Below, in pieces: positions 6,779 through 16,400 of a DNA stretch of 17,783 bases. The translations under genes and the position numbers were made by a program. Under the pieces are notes generated by a model, which saw only the letters and a list, made by a program, of their open reading frames with translations, was not told the DNA's origin and searched no databases. The DNA is from Curvibacter sp. GTDB taxonomy: Bacteria > Pseudomonadota > Gammaproteobacteria > Burkholderiales > Burkholderiaceae_C. Each line of letters begins with the position of its first letter. The first letter of the stretch is position 1. The stretch is taken from the NCBI GenBank assembly GCA_003500955.1, contig DNQP01000197.1, positions 1 to 17,783 of the forward strand, given 5' to 3'.

Positions 6779-6854
6779 TGGTGGGTCCTGTAGGATTCGA
6801 ACCTACGACCTACGGATTAAGAGTCCGCTGCTCTACCAACTGAGCTAAGAACCC
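6779..6854 (-). tRNA. tRNA-Lys (anticodon CUU)
   Basis: On the minus strand a 76-base cloverleaf begins GGGTTCT (6854-6848) and ends AGGACCC-A-CCA (to 6779). The anticodon loop is C-T-CTT-A-A, with the anticodon at plus-strand 6819-6821. Its D arm and anticodon stem are identical to the plus-strand tRNA-Lys(UUU) over 27 bases, so the two form a diverged inverted repeat. It converges on the tRNA-Lys(UUU)/Asn pair, and each side has its own terminator. Confidence 0.98.
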
Positions 6855-6863
6855 GAAGCGGCA

Positions 6864-6869
6864 ATTATG
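6864..6869 (-). promoter_or_regulatory. Possible -10 box of tRNA-Lys(CUU)
   Basis: On the minus strand, CATAAT lies 9 bases upstream of the tRNA 5' end and would place initiation about three bases before the mature tRNA. No good -35 hexamer is seen at 16-18 bases spacing, so the call is tentative. Confidence 0.35.
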
Positions 6870-6952
6870 ACATGAAATCGTCGGCCTTCCGTCGGGAGAA
6901 GGCTGCATCGTCCGGAAAATTTGCATCGCCCTGAACCGGGCGAGGAGGCCAC

Positions 6953-7162
6953 ATGAAAAATTCTTCTGTCGTCGCTCTGACCCTGGTCAGCACCGTCTTG
7001 CTCTCGGCCTGCGGTGCCGAGACAGCCACGACGGCCGCCACCGCCGGGGCCGTCAAGAAGCAGGAAATCGAGCAGGGCAAGCAGACCATGGAGCAGGTCC
7101 AGCAGAAAGTCGGCGAGTCCCTGCAGCAGATGCAGCAGGCGCCCGCGCGTGCCGCCGACTGA
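6953..7162 (+). CDS. Small orphan lipoprotein of unknown function (69 residues)
   Basis: I do not recognise a named family. The product has a lipoprotein signal peptide: MKNSS, then hydrophobic VVALTLVSTVL, then the lipobox LSAC with the lipidated cysteine at residue 20. A short Ala/Thr linker (23-34) follows, then a helical segment rich in Lys, Glu and Gln (about 35-64, KKQEIEQGKQTMEQVQQKV) with coiled-coil character. The position after cysteine is Gly, so outer-membrane sorting is expected. A strong GAGGAGG (6942-6948) precedes the ATG. A small stem, TCGCCC (6926-6931) with GGGCGA (6938-6943), abuts the ribosome-binding site. Its size and helix recall Lpp-like or other small envelope lipoproteins, but the C-terminal lysine of Lpp is missing. 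It converges on yheS with a 12-base gap. Confidence 0.8.
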   Translation: MKNSSVVALTLVSTVLLSACGAETATTAATAGAVKKQEIEQGKQTMEQVQQKVGESLQQMQQAPARAAD

Positions 7163-7174
7163 GACCCTCGACGC

Positions 7175-9117
7175 TCAGTCGCCGAGCTGGCTGCTGAGGT
7201 CCAGCCAGCGCTCTTCGAGCTGATCGAGCTCGTTCTGCAGCGCACCCAGGCGCTGACCGAGCTCGGTGATTTGCTTCATGTCGGACAGGCCTGAGAGCTG
7301 CTCTTCGAGCGCGCCCCTCTCTTGCTGCAGCTCGCCCAGGCGGGCCTCGGTCTTCTCCAGTTCCTTGCGCATCTGGCGGGTACGGTTGTCCTCGCGCTTC
7401 ACGGGGGCCGCGACCGGAGCGGGTGGCGGGGCGCTGGCTGCAACCGACACCGCAGCCTGCGCCTCCTTGAGCACTTCGCGCTGGCGCTTGGCCTCCTCCA
7501 GCAGGTAGCGCTGGTAGTCGTCGAGGTCACCGTCGAAGGGGCTGATGCCGCCGCGTGAGACCAGCCAGAACTCGTCACAGACCGAGCGCAGCAGGGCGCG
7601 GTCATGGCTGACCAGCATCACCGTGCCTTCGAATTCGTTGAGCGCCACCGAGAGCGCCTCGCGTGTGGCCAGGTCCAGATGGTTGGTGGGCTCGTCCATC
7701 AGCAGCAGGTTGGGGCGCTGCCAGACGAGCATGCACAGCACCAGGCGAGCCTTCTCGCCGCCGCTCATGGTGCCCACGGCCTGCTTGACCTGGTCGCCCG
7801 TGAAGTTGAAGCTGCCCAGAAAGGTACGCAGGTCCTGCTCGCGCGTGGCCTGGCCGCTGAGCGCGCCGCGGGCCGTGGTGTCCTTGACGAGGCGGATCAT
7901 GTGCTCCAGCGGCGTGTCCTGCGGACGCAGCACGTCAAGTTCCTGCTGGGCGAAGTAGCCGATGGCCAGGCCCTTGCCTTCGATGATTTCTCCGCCCAGC
8001 GGTTTGAGATCCCGCGCGATGGTCTTCACGACCGTGGACTTGCCCTGGCCGTTGGCACCCAGGATGCCGATGCGCTGGCCGGCCAGCACCGACTTGCTGA
8101 CGTTGCGCACGATCACCGTGGGTGGCGTGCCTGCCGGTGCGCCTTCGGGTGGCGGGTAGCCGCAGCTGACCTCCTGCAGGGCGAGCATGGGGTTGGGCAG
8201 GTTGGCCGGCTCCTTGAACTCGAAGGTGAAGTCGGCCTCGGCCAGCACCGGGCCGATCTTCTCCATGCGCTCCAGCGCCTTGACGCGGCTCTGTGCCTGC
8301 TTGGCCTTGCTGGCCTTGGCCTTGAAGCGGTCGATGAACTTCTGCAGGTGGGCGATCTTCTCCTGCTGCCGCGCATAGGAGGCCTGCTGCAGCTCCAGCT
8401 GCTCGGCACGCATGTCCTCGAACTTGCTGTAGTTGCCGCCGTAGCGTTTGAGCTGGGCCTTCTCGATGTGCAGGGTCACGCCGGTCACGGCGTCGAGGAA
8501 TTCGCGGTCGTGGCTGATCACGAGCATGGTGCCCGCGTAACGTTGCAGCCAGGCTTCGAGCCAGACCAGGGCATCGAGGTCCAGGTGGTTGGTGGGTTCG
8601 TCGAGCAGCAGCAGATCGCTCGGGCACATCAGCGCACGGGCGAGCTGCAGGCGCATGCGCCAGCCGCCCGAGAAGCTGTTGACCGGCTGGTCCAGTTCCG
8701 TGGTCTTGAAGCCCAGGCCCAGGATCAGGGCCTGGGCGCGGGCGGGCGCATCGTGGGCACCGGCGTCGTGCAGCTCCATATACGCATGGGCCATGCGCTC
8801 GCCGTCTTCCGTGGCTTCGGCCGCAGTGACTTCGGCCTGGGCGGCGGCCAGGCGGGTATCGCCGGCGATCACGAAGTCGGTCGCCGATTCGCTGGTCTCC
8901 GGCATGTCCTGCGCCACCTGGGCCAGACGCCATTGCGCGGGGATCTGGCACTCGCCTGCGTCTTCGTGCAGTGTGCCGTTGAGCAGGGCGAAGAGGGTGG
9001 ACTTGCCGGCGCCGTTGCGGCCCACGAGGCCGACCTTTTCGCCAGGGTTGATGGTGGCGGACGCGCCGTCGAGAATCACCTTGGCGCCGCGGCGCAAGGT
9101 GATGTTTTTCAGGATGA

Positions 9118-9121
<4 letters not shown>
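7175..9121 (-). CDS. yheS: ABC-F family ATPase, YheS-like (ribosome-associated)
   Basis: Soluble protein of 648 residues with two ABC domains and no membrane domain, typical of ABC-F factors that act at the ribosomal E site. Domain 1 has Walker A GRNGAGKS (34-41), signature SFSGGW (149-154) and Walker B LLLDEPTNHLD (171-181). The charged inter-domain linker (about 220-300) holds the P-site tRNA interaction motif region. Domain 2 has Walker A GANGQGKS (355-362), signature MSGGEKAR (452-459) and Walker B LLLMDEPTNHLD (472-483). An Ala/Pro hinge (560-575) leads to a C-terminal coiled coil (about 580-648). The N-terminus (MIILKNITLRRGAKVIL) resembles YheS more than Uup or EttA. The start ATG overlaps the prmB stop by four bases (ATGA), so translation is probably coupled. 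A role in antibiotic resistance is not indicated. Confidence 0.93.
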
Positions 9122-11174
<2,053 letters not shown>

Positions 11175-12347
11175 TCAGCCGTGCTTCACGTCGAGCGTGA
11201 TCTCGGTGAAAGACGGTTCGTCGTCATGGTGGTCTTCCGTCGCCTGGGCCTGGGTCGGCTTCTGGAAGTCGTTCTGCAGCCGCCACATGAGGTTGGTCGG
11301 GGAGTCGGAGTTGGCCAGGCCTTCCTTGCGGTCGACCACGCCATCGGTGATGAGGCGGGCGATGTCTTGCTCGAAGTTCTGCGAGCCTTCGGCCATGGCC
11401 TTTTCCAGCGCCTCCTTGATGCTGGAGAAGTCACCCTTCTCGATCAGCTCTGAGATCAGCTTGGTGTTGAGCATGATTTCCACCGCTGGCGTGCGGGCGC
11501 CCGTGACCGTGCGCAGCAGGCGCTGCGAGACGATGGCCTTGAGGGCGCTGGACAGGTCGCCCAGCATGGTCTGGCGTACTTCCACCGGGTAGAAGCTCAG
11601 GATCCGGTTGAGGGCCTGGTAGCTGTTGTTGGCGTGCATGGTGGCCAGGCAAAGGTGGCCCGACTGCGCGTAGGCGATGGCGGCCGACATGGTCTCGCGG
11701 TCGCGGATCTCGCCGATCATGATCACGTCGGGGGCCTGGCGCAGGGCGTTCTGCAGCGCGGTGTGCAGGTTCTTGGTGTCGGCACCGATCTCGCGCTGGT
11801 TCACCACCGAACGCTTGTTCTTGAACAGGTACTCGATCGGGTCCTCGATGGTCAGGATGTGGCCCGATGCGTTCTCGTTGCGGTAGTCGATCATGGCGGC
11901 GAGCGTCGTGCTCTTGCCCATGCCGGTGGCACCCACCATGAGGATGAGGCCGCGCTTTTCCATGATCAGGTCGCCGAGGATGGGCGGCAGCGAGAGCGAG
12001 CCCAGCGTGGGGATCTCCCCCGAGACGAAGCGGATCACGGCCGCCACCGAGCCACGCTGGCGCATGGCGCTCAGACGGAAGCGCCCCACGCCGGCCAGCG
12101 GGAAGCCCATGTTGAGCTCGCTGTAGGCGTCGAGCTCAGCCAGGCGCTCCTCGGGGATGATCTCGGCCAGCAGGTTGCGCGGCGCCTCGGCCGGCAAGGC
12201 CTGGTTGTTGATGGGCACGCACTGGCCGTTGATGCGGATCAGCGCCGGCGAGTGAGCCGACAGATAGATGTCCGAGGCCTTCTTCTCGGCCATCAGACGC
12301 AGGATCCGTTCCATCGTGCCCATGGGGCGTTCGGCAGTGGTGTTCAT
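11175..12347 (-). CDS. pilU: PilU-like type IV pilus retraction ATPase
   Basis: Hexameric cytoplasmic secretion-type ATPase that assists PilT in pilus retraction and twitching motility. The 390-residue product has an N-terminal PAS-like domain (1-110) and the RecA-type core. Walker A is GATGMGKST (139-147), an Asp-box region is around TIEDPIEYL (166-174), Walker B is DVIMIGEIRD (207-216) and the His box is HLCLATMHAN (231-240). Phrases such as KRGLILMVGATG and AAMIDYRNENASGH fit PilU better than PilT. The usual small residue after the Walker A TG is Met here. A C-terminal tail (about 360-390) is acidic and His-rich. No pilT lies beside it. The gene is sandwiched between dapD (with a repeat in the 149-base gap) and dapE. 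Confidence 0.9.
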   Translation of the reverse strand: MNTTAERPMGTMERILRLMAEKKASDIYLSAHSPALIRINGQCVPINNQALPAEAPRNLLAEIIPEERLAELDAYSELNMGFPLAGVGRFRLSAMRQRGSVAAVIRFVSGEIPTLGSLSLPPILGDLIMEKRGLILMVGATGMGKSTTLAAMIDYRNENASGHILTIEDPIEYLFKNKRSVVNQREIGADTKNLHTALQNALRQAPDVIMIGEIRDRETMSAAIAYAQSGHLCLATMHANNSYQALNRILSFYPVEVRQTMLGDLSSALKAIVSQRLLRTVTGARTPAVEIMLNTKLISELIEKGDFSSIKEALEKAMAEGSQNFEQDIARLITDGVVDRKEGLANSDSPTNLMWRLQNDFQKPTQAQATEDHHDDEPSFTEITLDVKHG

Positions 12348-12405
12348 ACCCTCATCCCTTTTTCACGCGATGCCACATTGTGTGCCAACTCGGGCCCAAA
12401 TCCGC

Positions 12406-12496
12406 GGGACGCCGTGGAACCGGCTCCGCCGGGCCACTGGCGTCGCCCCCTGCAAGGGGGGGAGGCTGCGCGCACATCGTGCGCGCAGCCTGGGGG
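12406..12496. repeat. Multi-hairpin intergenic repeat (REP-like) between dapD and pilU
   Basis: Three successive stem-loops fill the gap. CCGGC-TCC-GCCGG lies at 12420-12432. CCCCC (12446-12450) pairs with GGGGG from 12456. A perfect 13-bp hairpin AGGCTGCGCGCAC (12463-12475) / GTGCGCGCAGCCT (12479-12491) has a 3-base loop. The order of the motifs (GGACGCCGTGG, AACCGGCTCCGCCGG, CCACTGGCGTCGCCCCCT) resembles a dispersed intergenic repeat I associate with comamonad genomes; this is from memory and not tested. It ends directly at the dapD stop codon. It could act as an mRNA 3' stabiliser or partial terminator for dapD, but no T tract follows. Confidence 0.65.
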
Positions 12497-13330
12497 TCAG
12501 TCTCTCAACAAGTCGTTCAGGCTGGTCTTGGAGCGCGTTTGCGCATCCACGGTCTTGACGATGATGGCGGCGTAGGTGCTGTAGTCCTGGCCGCCCTTGG
12601 TCTTCTTGGGCAGGTTGCCGCTGATGACCACGCTGCCGCTGGGCACGCGGCCATAGACGATTTCGCCGGTGTCACGGTTGAAGATGGGCGTGCTCTGGCC
12701 GATGTACACGCCCATGCCGAGCACGGAATTCTCTTCCACGACCACACCCTCGACGACTTCCGAGCGCGCGCCGATGAAGCAGTTGTCCTCGATGATGGTC
12801 GGGCCGGCCTGCACCGGCTCCAGCACGCCGCCGATGCCCACGCCCCCCGACAGGTGCACGTTCTTGCCGATCTGGGCGCAGGAGCCCACGGTGGCCCAGG
12901 TATCGACCATGGTGTTTTCGTCCACGTAGGCGCCGATGTTCACGTAGCTGGGCATCAGGATGGCGCCCTTGGCGATATAGCTGCCGCGGCGAGCCACGGC
13001 CGGCGGCACCACGCGCACGCCGGTGGCGGCCATTTCTTCGGCGGACAGGTGGGCGAACTTGGTCTGCACCTTGTCGTAGAAGCCCAGGTCACCGGCCTTG
13101 ATGACCGCGTTGTCCTTGAGGCGGAAGGACAGCAGCACGGCCTTCTTGATCCACTGGTGCACCGTCCACTTGCCCACGGCCTCGCGCGTGGCCACGCGCA
13201 GGCGGCCCTTGTTCAGTTCGGAGATCACCTGCTCGACGGCCTCGGCCACTTCCTTGGGGGCGGACTTGGAGGAGATGTTCGCGCGGTTGTCCCAGGCGGC
13301 TTCGATGGTCTGTTGCAGTTGTTGGCTCAT
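12497..13330 (-). CDS. dapD: DapD, tetrahydrodipicolinate N-succinyltransferase
   Basis: Trimeric left-handed beta-helix acyltransferase that succinylates tetrahydrodipicolinate using succinyl-CoA, the committing step of the succinylase branch of lysine/DAP synthesis. From the ATG at 13330 the product is 277 residues (E. coli 274), starting [13 protein letters not shown]. The upstream extension to 13393 enters the end of dapC and is rejected. Hexapeptide-repeat text runs through the C-terminal half: [57 protein letters not shown] and [14 protein letters not shown]. The start lies 11 bases after the dapC stop, so the two genes are one operon. A strong hairpin repeat begins right after the stop codon. 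Confidence 0.97.
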   Translation of the reverse strand: MSQQLQQTIEAAWDNRANISSKSAPKEVAEAVEQVISELNKGRLRVATREAVGKWTVHQWIKKAVLLSFRLKDNAVIKAGDLGFYDKVQTKFAHLSAEEMAATGVRVVPPAVARRGSYIAKGAILMPSYVNIGAYVDENTMVDTWATVGSCAQIGKNVHLSGGVGIGGVLEPVQAGPTIIEDNCFIGARSEVVEGVVVEENSVLGMGVYIGQSTPIFNRDTGEIVYGRVPSGSVVISGNLPKKTKGGQDYSTYAAIIVKTVDAQTRSKTSLNDLLRD

Positions 13331-13341
13331 GTCAGATGGAC

Positions 13342-14535
13342 TCAGTTTCGGGATTGGACAAATTGAACGATGCGCTCGGCCGCTTCCACGCACTCGGCGG
13401 TCTCAGCCACCAGCGCCATGCGCACGCGCCCCGCGCCGGGATTGGTGCCACGGGCCTCGCGCGCGAGATAGCTGCCAGGCAGTACGGTGACATTGTAAAG
13501 AGCGTAGAGCTCGCGGGCGAACTCGGTGTCGGAACCACGCACGCCAGCCCAGAGATAGAAGGCCGCGTCGGGCAGGGCGACATCGAGCACCGGCGCCAGC
13601 ATCGGGGTGACGGTAGCGAATTTCTGCCGGTACTGGTTGCGGTTGTCGACCACGTGCTGCTCGTCGTTCCAGGCCGCGATGCTGGCGGCCTGCACCACAT
13701 GGCTCATGGCGCTGCCGTGGTAGGTGCGGTAGAGCAGGAAGGCCTTGATGAGGGCCGCGTCCCCGGCCACAAAGCCGCTGCGCAGGCCCGGCACATTGCT
13801 GCGCTTGGACAGGCTGGTGAGCGCGATCAGGTTCCGGAAATCCGAGCGCCCCAGCTTGAGCGCTGCCTCCAGTCCGCCCAGCGGCGGCTCGTCGCGGAAG
13901 TAGATCTCGCTGTAGCACTCGTCTGAGGCGATCACGAAGCCGTAGCGGTCGCTGAGCGCAAAGAGTTTCTGCCACTCGTCCAGCGGCATCACCGCGCCGG
14001 TGGGGTTGCCGGGCGAGCAGGTGAAGATCAGCTGGGTGCGGGCCCAGACCTCGGGCGGCACGCTGTCCCAGTCCACTGCGAAGTTGCGCGCCGGGTCGCT
14101 GGGCACGTAATACGGTTCGGCGCTGGCGAGCAGGGTGCCACCCTCGTAGATCTGATAGAAGGGATTGGGACACAGGACCAGGGCACCGGGCTGGCTGCCG
14201 TCCACCACGGTCTGCGTCAGCGCGAACAGGGCTTCGCGCGAGCCGTTGACGGGCAGGATCTGGGTGGCCGGGTTGACCGCCACGCCATAGCGGCGCTGCA
14301 ACCAGCCGGCCATGGCCTCTTTCAGCGCCGGTTCGCCGGCCGTGGCCGGGTAGCCGGTCAGGCCCGTGTCGAGCGCGCCGGCGAGGGCCTGCTTGATGAA
14401 ATCGGGCGTGGCGTGCTTGGGTTCACCGATGCCCAGGCTAATGGGGCGGTAGGCAGGGTTGGGCGTGATGCCGGCAAAAAGCTGCCGCAGCCGTTCGAAG
14501 GGATAGGGCTGCAGCTTCTGGAGCAGGGGGTTCAT
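13342..14535 (-). CDS. dapC: DapC, N-succinyldiaminopimelate aminotransferase
   Basis: PLP-dependent fold type I aminotransferase converting N-succinyl-2-amino-6-ketopimelate to N-succinyl-LL-DAP with glutamate as donor. The 397-residue product shows [14 protein letters not shown] (33-46), SPGNPTG (174-180), the PLP-phenol-binding [10 protein letters not shown] (204-213, D205) and the Schiff-base lysine in [14 protein letters not shown] (K244). The [12 protein letters not shown] and [12 protein letters not shown] segments are typical of beta-proteobacterial DapC and distinguish it from general aspartate aminotransferases. The ATG at 14535 is preceded by GATAAT only nine bases upstream, which could be a -10 box of a nearly leaderless transcript. 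It heads the dapC-dapD unit and completes, with dapE downstream, the succinylase steps encoded here. Confidence 0.95.
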   Translation of the reverse strand: MNPLLQKLQPYPFERLRQLFAGITPNPAYRPISLGIGEPKHATPDFIKQALAGALDTGLTGYPATAGEPALKEAMAGWLQRRYGVAVNPATQILPVNGSREALFALTQTVVDGSQPGALVLCPNPFYQIYEGGTLLASAEPYYVPSDPARNFAVDWDSVPPEVWARTQLIFTCSPGNPTGAVMPLDEWQKLFALSDRYGFVIASDECYSEIYFRDEPPLGGLEAALKLGRSDFRNLIALTSLSKRSNVPGLRSGFVAGDAALIKAFLLYRTYHGSAMSHVVQAASIAAWNDEQHVVDNRNQYRQKFATVTPMLAPVLDVALPDAAFYLWAGVRGSDTEFARELYALYNVTVLPGSYLAREARGTNPGAGRVRMALVAETAECVEAAERIVQFVQSRN

Positions 14536-14549
14536 GGGACGGAATTATC

Positions 14550-14573
14550 CCGGAACTCCCCCGCCCGTTCCGG
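14550..14573. promoter_or_regulatory. Inverted repeat between the MHYT gene and dapC
   Basis: CCGGAAC (14550-14556) and GTTCCGG (14567-14573) form a perfect 7-bp dyad with a 10-base GC-rich centre. It adjoins the GATAAT-like -10 (plus-strand 14544-14549) before dapC and starts just after the MHYT stop codon. It could be an operator over the dapC -35 region or a weak hairpin ending the MHYT transcript. No T tract follows. Confidence 0.35.
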
Positions 14574-14576
14574 CCA

Positions 14577-15332
14577 TCAGCGCGTTGCGCGGGACGACCG
14601 CAGTGCGCGCTGCACCAGCAGGTCGATGGACAGCACCAGTGTGATGCCGATGGCCATGACCGTGACGACATTGGGCAGATCGGTGGAGATGATCACACCC
14701 AAGCCGCGCGGCGGGGCCAGGCGGTCGGCGGTGGTGCAGACGAAATCGGCCGCAGCCATGCCGGTGTAATGCATGGCGCAGACAGCCACAGCCATGACCA
14801 CCGCGGCCAGGAGGCGCAGGGCGACCGGTTTGGTGTTGAAGGCCAGCCAGAGTGCCGCCGTGGCGGCGACGACGGCGATCAGGATGGAGAGGGCGACCAG
14901 GCCCGAGGCCCAATCGATGTAGCCGCCAAAGCGCATGCCATACATGCCCAGGTAATGCATGACCACCACACCGGCGCCCACGGTCCCCCCGGCGACCAGC
15001 AGCCGCTGCCGGTTGCTCGGGTCCCGGGCCACGTACACCAGGCCGAATGCCGTCGAGGCGCAGACGACGATCAGCGAAATCACCGTCTCGACCATGGAGT
15101 AGCCCACGCGCAGGTCCATCTTGAGCGCGGCCATGCCGATGAAGTGCATGGTCCAGACGCCGATGCCACCCAGGGCCAGGGTGGCGGCGAGCAGGTCAAA
15201 GGAATTGATCTTGCCGTTGGGGCCGATCATGCGGCGTGCCGCGCTCAGCGCCACGAAGGAGCCGACGAAGGCCAAAGCAAAGGAGAGGGCGACGTAAAGC
15301 GGGTCGTAGCTGGAGATTACTTCCGGGTTCAT
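14577..15332 (-). CDS. Stand-alone MHYT-domain integral membrane sensor
   Basis: A 251-residue protein consisting almost wholly of the MHYT membrane sensor domain, with about seven transmembrane helices. The three signature motifs are present: MHFIGM (62-67), MHYLGM (125-130) and MHYTGM (187-192). They are proposed in the family literature to bind a metal such as copper and sense O2, CO or NO. In many proteins MHYT is fused to GGDEF/EAL or histidine-kinase domains. Here no output domain follows: the chain ends after a last helix with a basic tail (RALRSSRATR). AGGAAGG precedes the ATG. The gene is flanked by a PilZ effector gene upstream and dapC downstream, on the same strand, suggesting a c-di-GMP-linked role. 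The partner protein is unknown. Confidence 0.88.
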   Translation of the reverse strand: MNPEVISSYDPLYVALSFALAFVGSFVALSAARRMIGPNGKINSFDLLAATLALGGIGVWTMHFIGMAALKMDLRVGYSMVETVISLIVVCASTAFGLVYVARDPSNRQRLLVAGGTVGAGVVVMHYLGMYGMRFGGYIDWASGLVALSILIAVVAATAALWLAFNTKPVALRLLAAVVMAVAVCAMHYTGMAAADFVCTTADRLAPPRGLGVIISTDLPNVVTVMAIGITLVLSIDLLVQRALRSSRATR

Positions 15333-15381
15333 GGGATGCCTTCCTGTTCAAATCAGGCCGCATCCTAGGGGGGGACGGTAC

Positions 15382-15409
15382 CCCGCGCTTGACGCGGGTC
15401 AATTTTTTT
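15382..15409 (+). terminator. Hairpin with T tract (or operator dyad) upstream of the MHYT gene
   Basis: Two overlapping folds exist: CCCGCG-CTTGA-CGCGGG, and TTGAC (15389-15393) / GTCAA (15398-15402) followed directly by seven Ts (15403-15409). On the plus strand this looks like an intrinsic terminator, although no plus-strand gene needs it. On the minus strand the same dyad supplies TTGACC (15402-15397), a possible -35 for the MHYT gene, with a poor -10 (TACCGT) at 16 bases. Terminator and operator readings are both open. Confidence 0.35.
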
Positions 15410-15461
15410 CCGGTTTGTCCATGCAGAAATGCACAGAGTAGGCGCTGGTATCCCCGGTCTC

Positions 15462-16127
15462 TCAGGTACGGGGGGTGTTGGTCAGATAGCTCAGCACCAG
15501 CTTGTCCTGTTGTGTCAGGGAGTGGAAGGCCATGCCGGTGAAATGCGACTCGCCGTCCTGCGCGCGATGGCTGTGGCAGACCGTGGCCTTGACCGTGATC
15601 GGGCTGAGTTCGCCCTCGACCAGGCCCTGGATCGTGAGGCTGATGACCTTGCCCACGGCGGCAACGATCTGAGGCGTGCTGACCATGGCGCCTTGCAGGC
15701 TGATGTCGACCAGCTGGCCTTGCTGCTGATGCTCGCCCATCTGCGTCACGACCGGCCAGCGGGTCTTGGTGCGCAGGGACTGGCGCACCAGACGTGCGTC
15801 CACCTGGTTCGGGTAGGCCAGCAGCGCATAGACAAAGGGCTTGTCATAGGTCTGCAGCACCTTGCTGATGAAGGAAAACTCGTGCTGGCCCGTGAAGCCG
15901 CGCACGATGCAGACGTCGCCTTCGGTCAGGCCCGGGTCCTCGCCCTCGGGACCCTGGGGGCCGACCATGACGCCGCGGTTCTCGATGGCGCCAAACAGCT
16001 GGGCCTCCTTCTTGCTGGCACCTTCGACCAGTCGCCGCACCTGCAGCGCGATGCCGGGGCGCAGGCCCAGTTCCTTGAGGGTGGTCTGGGTGACTTGCTG
16101 GTTGTTGTCGTTGGTGGCCTGATTCAT
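15462..16127 (-). CDS. YcgR-like PilZ-domain protein (c-di-GMP-responsive flagellar brake type)
   Basis: Predicted cytoplasmic c-di-GMP effector. From the ATG at 16127 the product is 221 residues. An in-frame TTG at 16160 would add 11 but looks less natural. The N-terminal half (about 15-105, LGLRPGIALQVRRLV...FGAIENRGVMV...FTGQHEFSFISKVL) fits a YcgR N-terminal domain. The C-terminal PilZ domain begins with the arginine motif RQSLRTKTR (115-123) and continues to the DxSxxG motif DISLQG (141-146). Both c-di-GMP-binding elements are therefore present. YcgR proteins slow flagellar rotation by binding the motor, and other PilZ proteins act on pili. The gene is followed by an MHYT sensor gene on the same strand and lies near pilU. 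No flagellar genes are in the window, so the target is uncertain. Confidence 0.85.
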   Translation of the reverse strand: MNQATNDNNQQVTQTTLKELGLRPGIALQVRRLVEGASKKEAQLFGAIENRGVMVGPQGPEGEDPGLTEGDVCIVRGFTGQHEFSFISKVLQTYDKPFVYALLAYPNQVDARLVRQSLRTKTRWPVVTQMGEHQQQGQLVDISLQGAMVSTPQIVAAVGKVISLTIQGLVEGELSPITVKATVCHSHRAQDGESHFTGMAFHSLTQQDKLVLSYLTNTPRT

Positions 16128-16230
16128 GTGGCGTCTTTTATCTTCAGTCGGGAGGCTCAAAGCTCGTGAATCTACACGCTCTGCCGTGGGTGCGCCATGA
16201 CGACAAGCTGCTGCGTGTATACAAATGCAA

Positions 16231-16254
16231 CCGCCCCGGGTTTACCCGGGGCGG
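16231..16254. other. Perfect GC-rich hairpin in the smc/PilZ divergent region
   Basis: CCGCCCCGGGT (16231-16241) and ACCCGGGGCGG (16244-16254) make an 11-bp perfect inverted repeat with a 2-base centre. It lies in the 273-base region between the divergent PilZ gene and smc. On the minus strand it is followed by TTGCATTTG, a weak T-rich tail. It may be a terminator between transcripts, an operator or a 5' UTR structure. I see no clear promoter pair for smc here: only TATGAT at 16357-16362 without a spaced -35. Confidence 0.5.
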
Positions 16255-16400
16255 GCGCAGGTCCTGCTCACCCCGTTCGGGCGCAAGAAAACAGGGTGAA
16301 CTGGTCTTAGCACAAAAGCAGTGCGCGTTGGCTCCTCTGCACCCGGCGCGGGACGTTATGATTTCGCGTTCCCTCCGTTCCCACGACCGAGTCCACCACC

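Noticed and set aside
13331..13393. 21-residue upstream extension of dapD
   Set aside because: It lies inside the 3' end of dapC. The start at 13330 gives the family-standard N-terminus and length.
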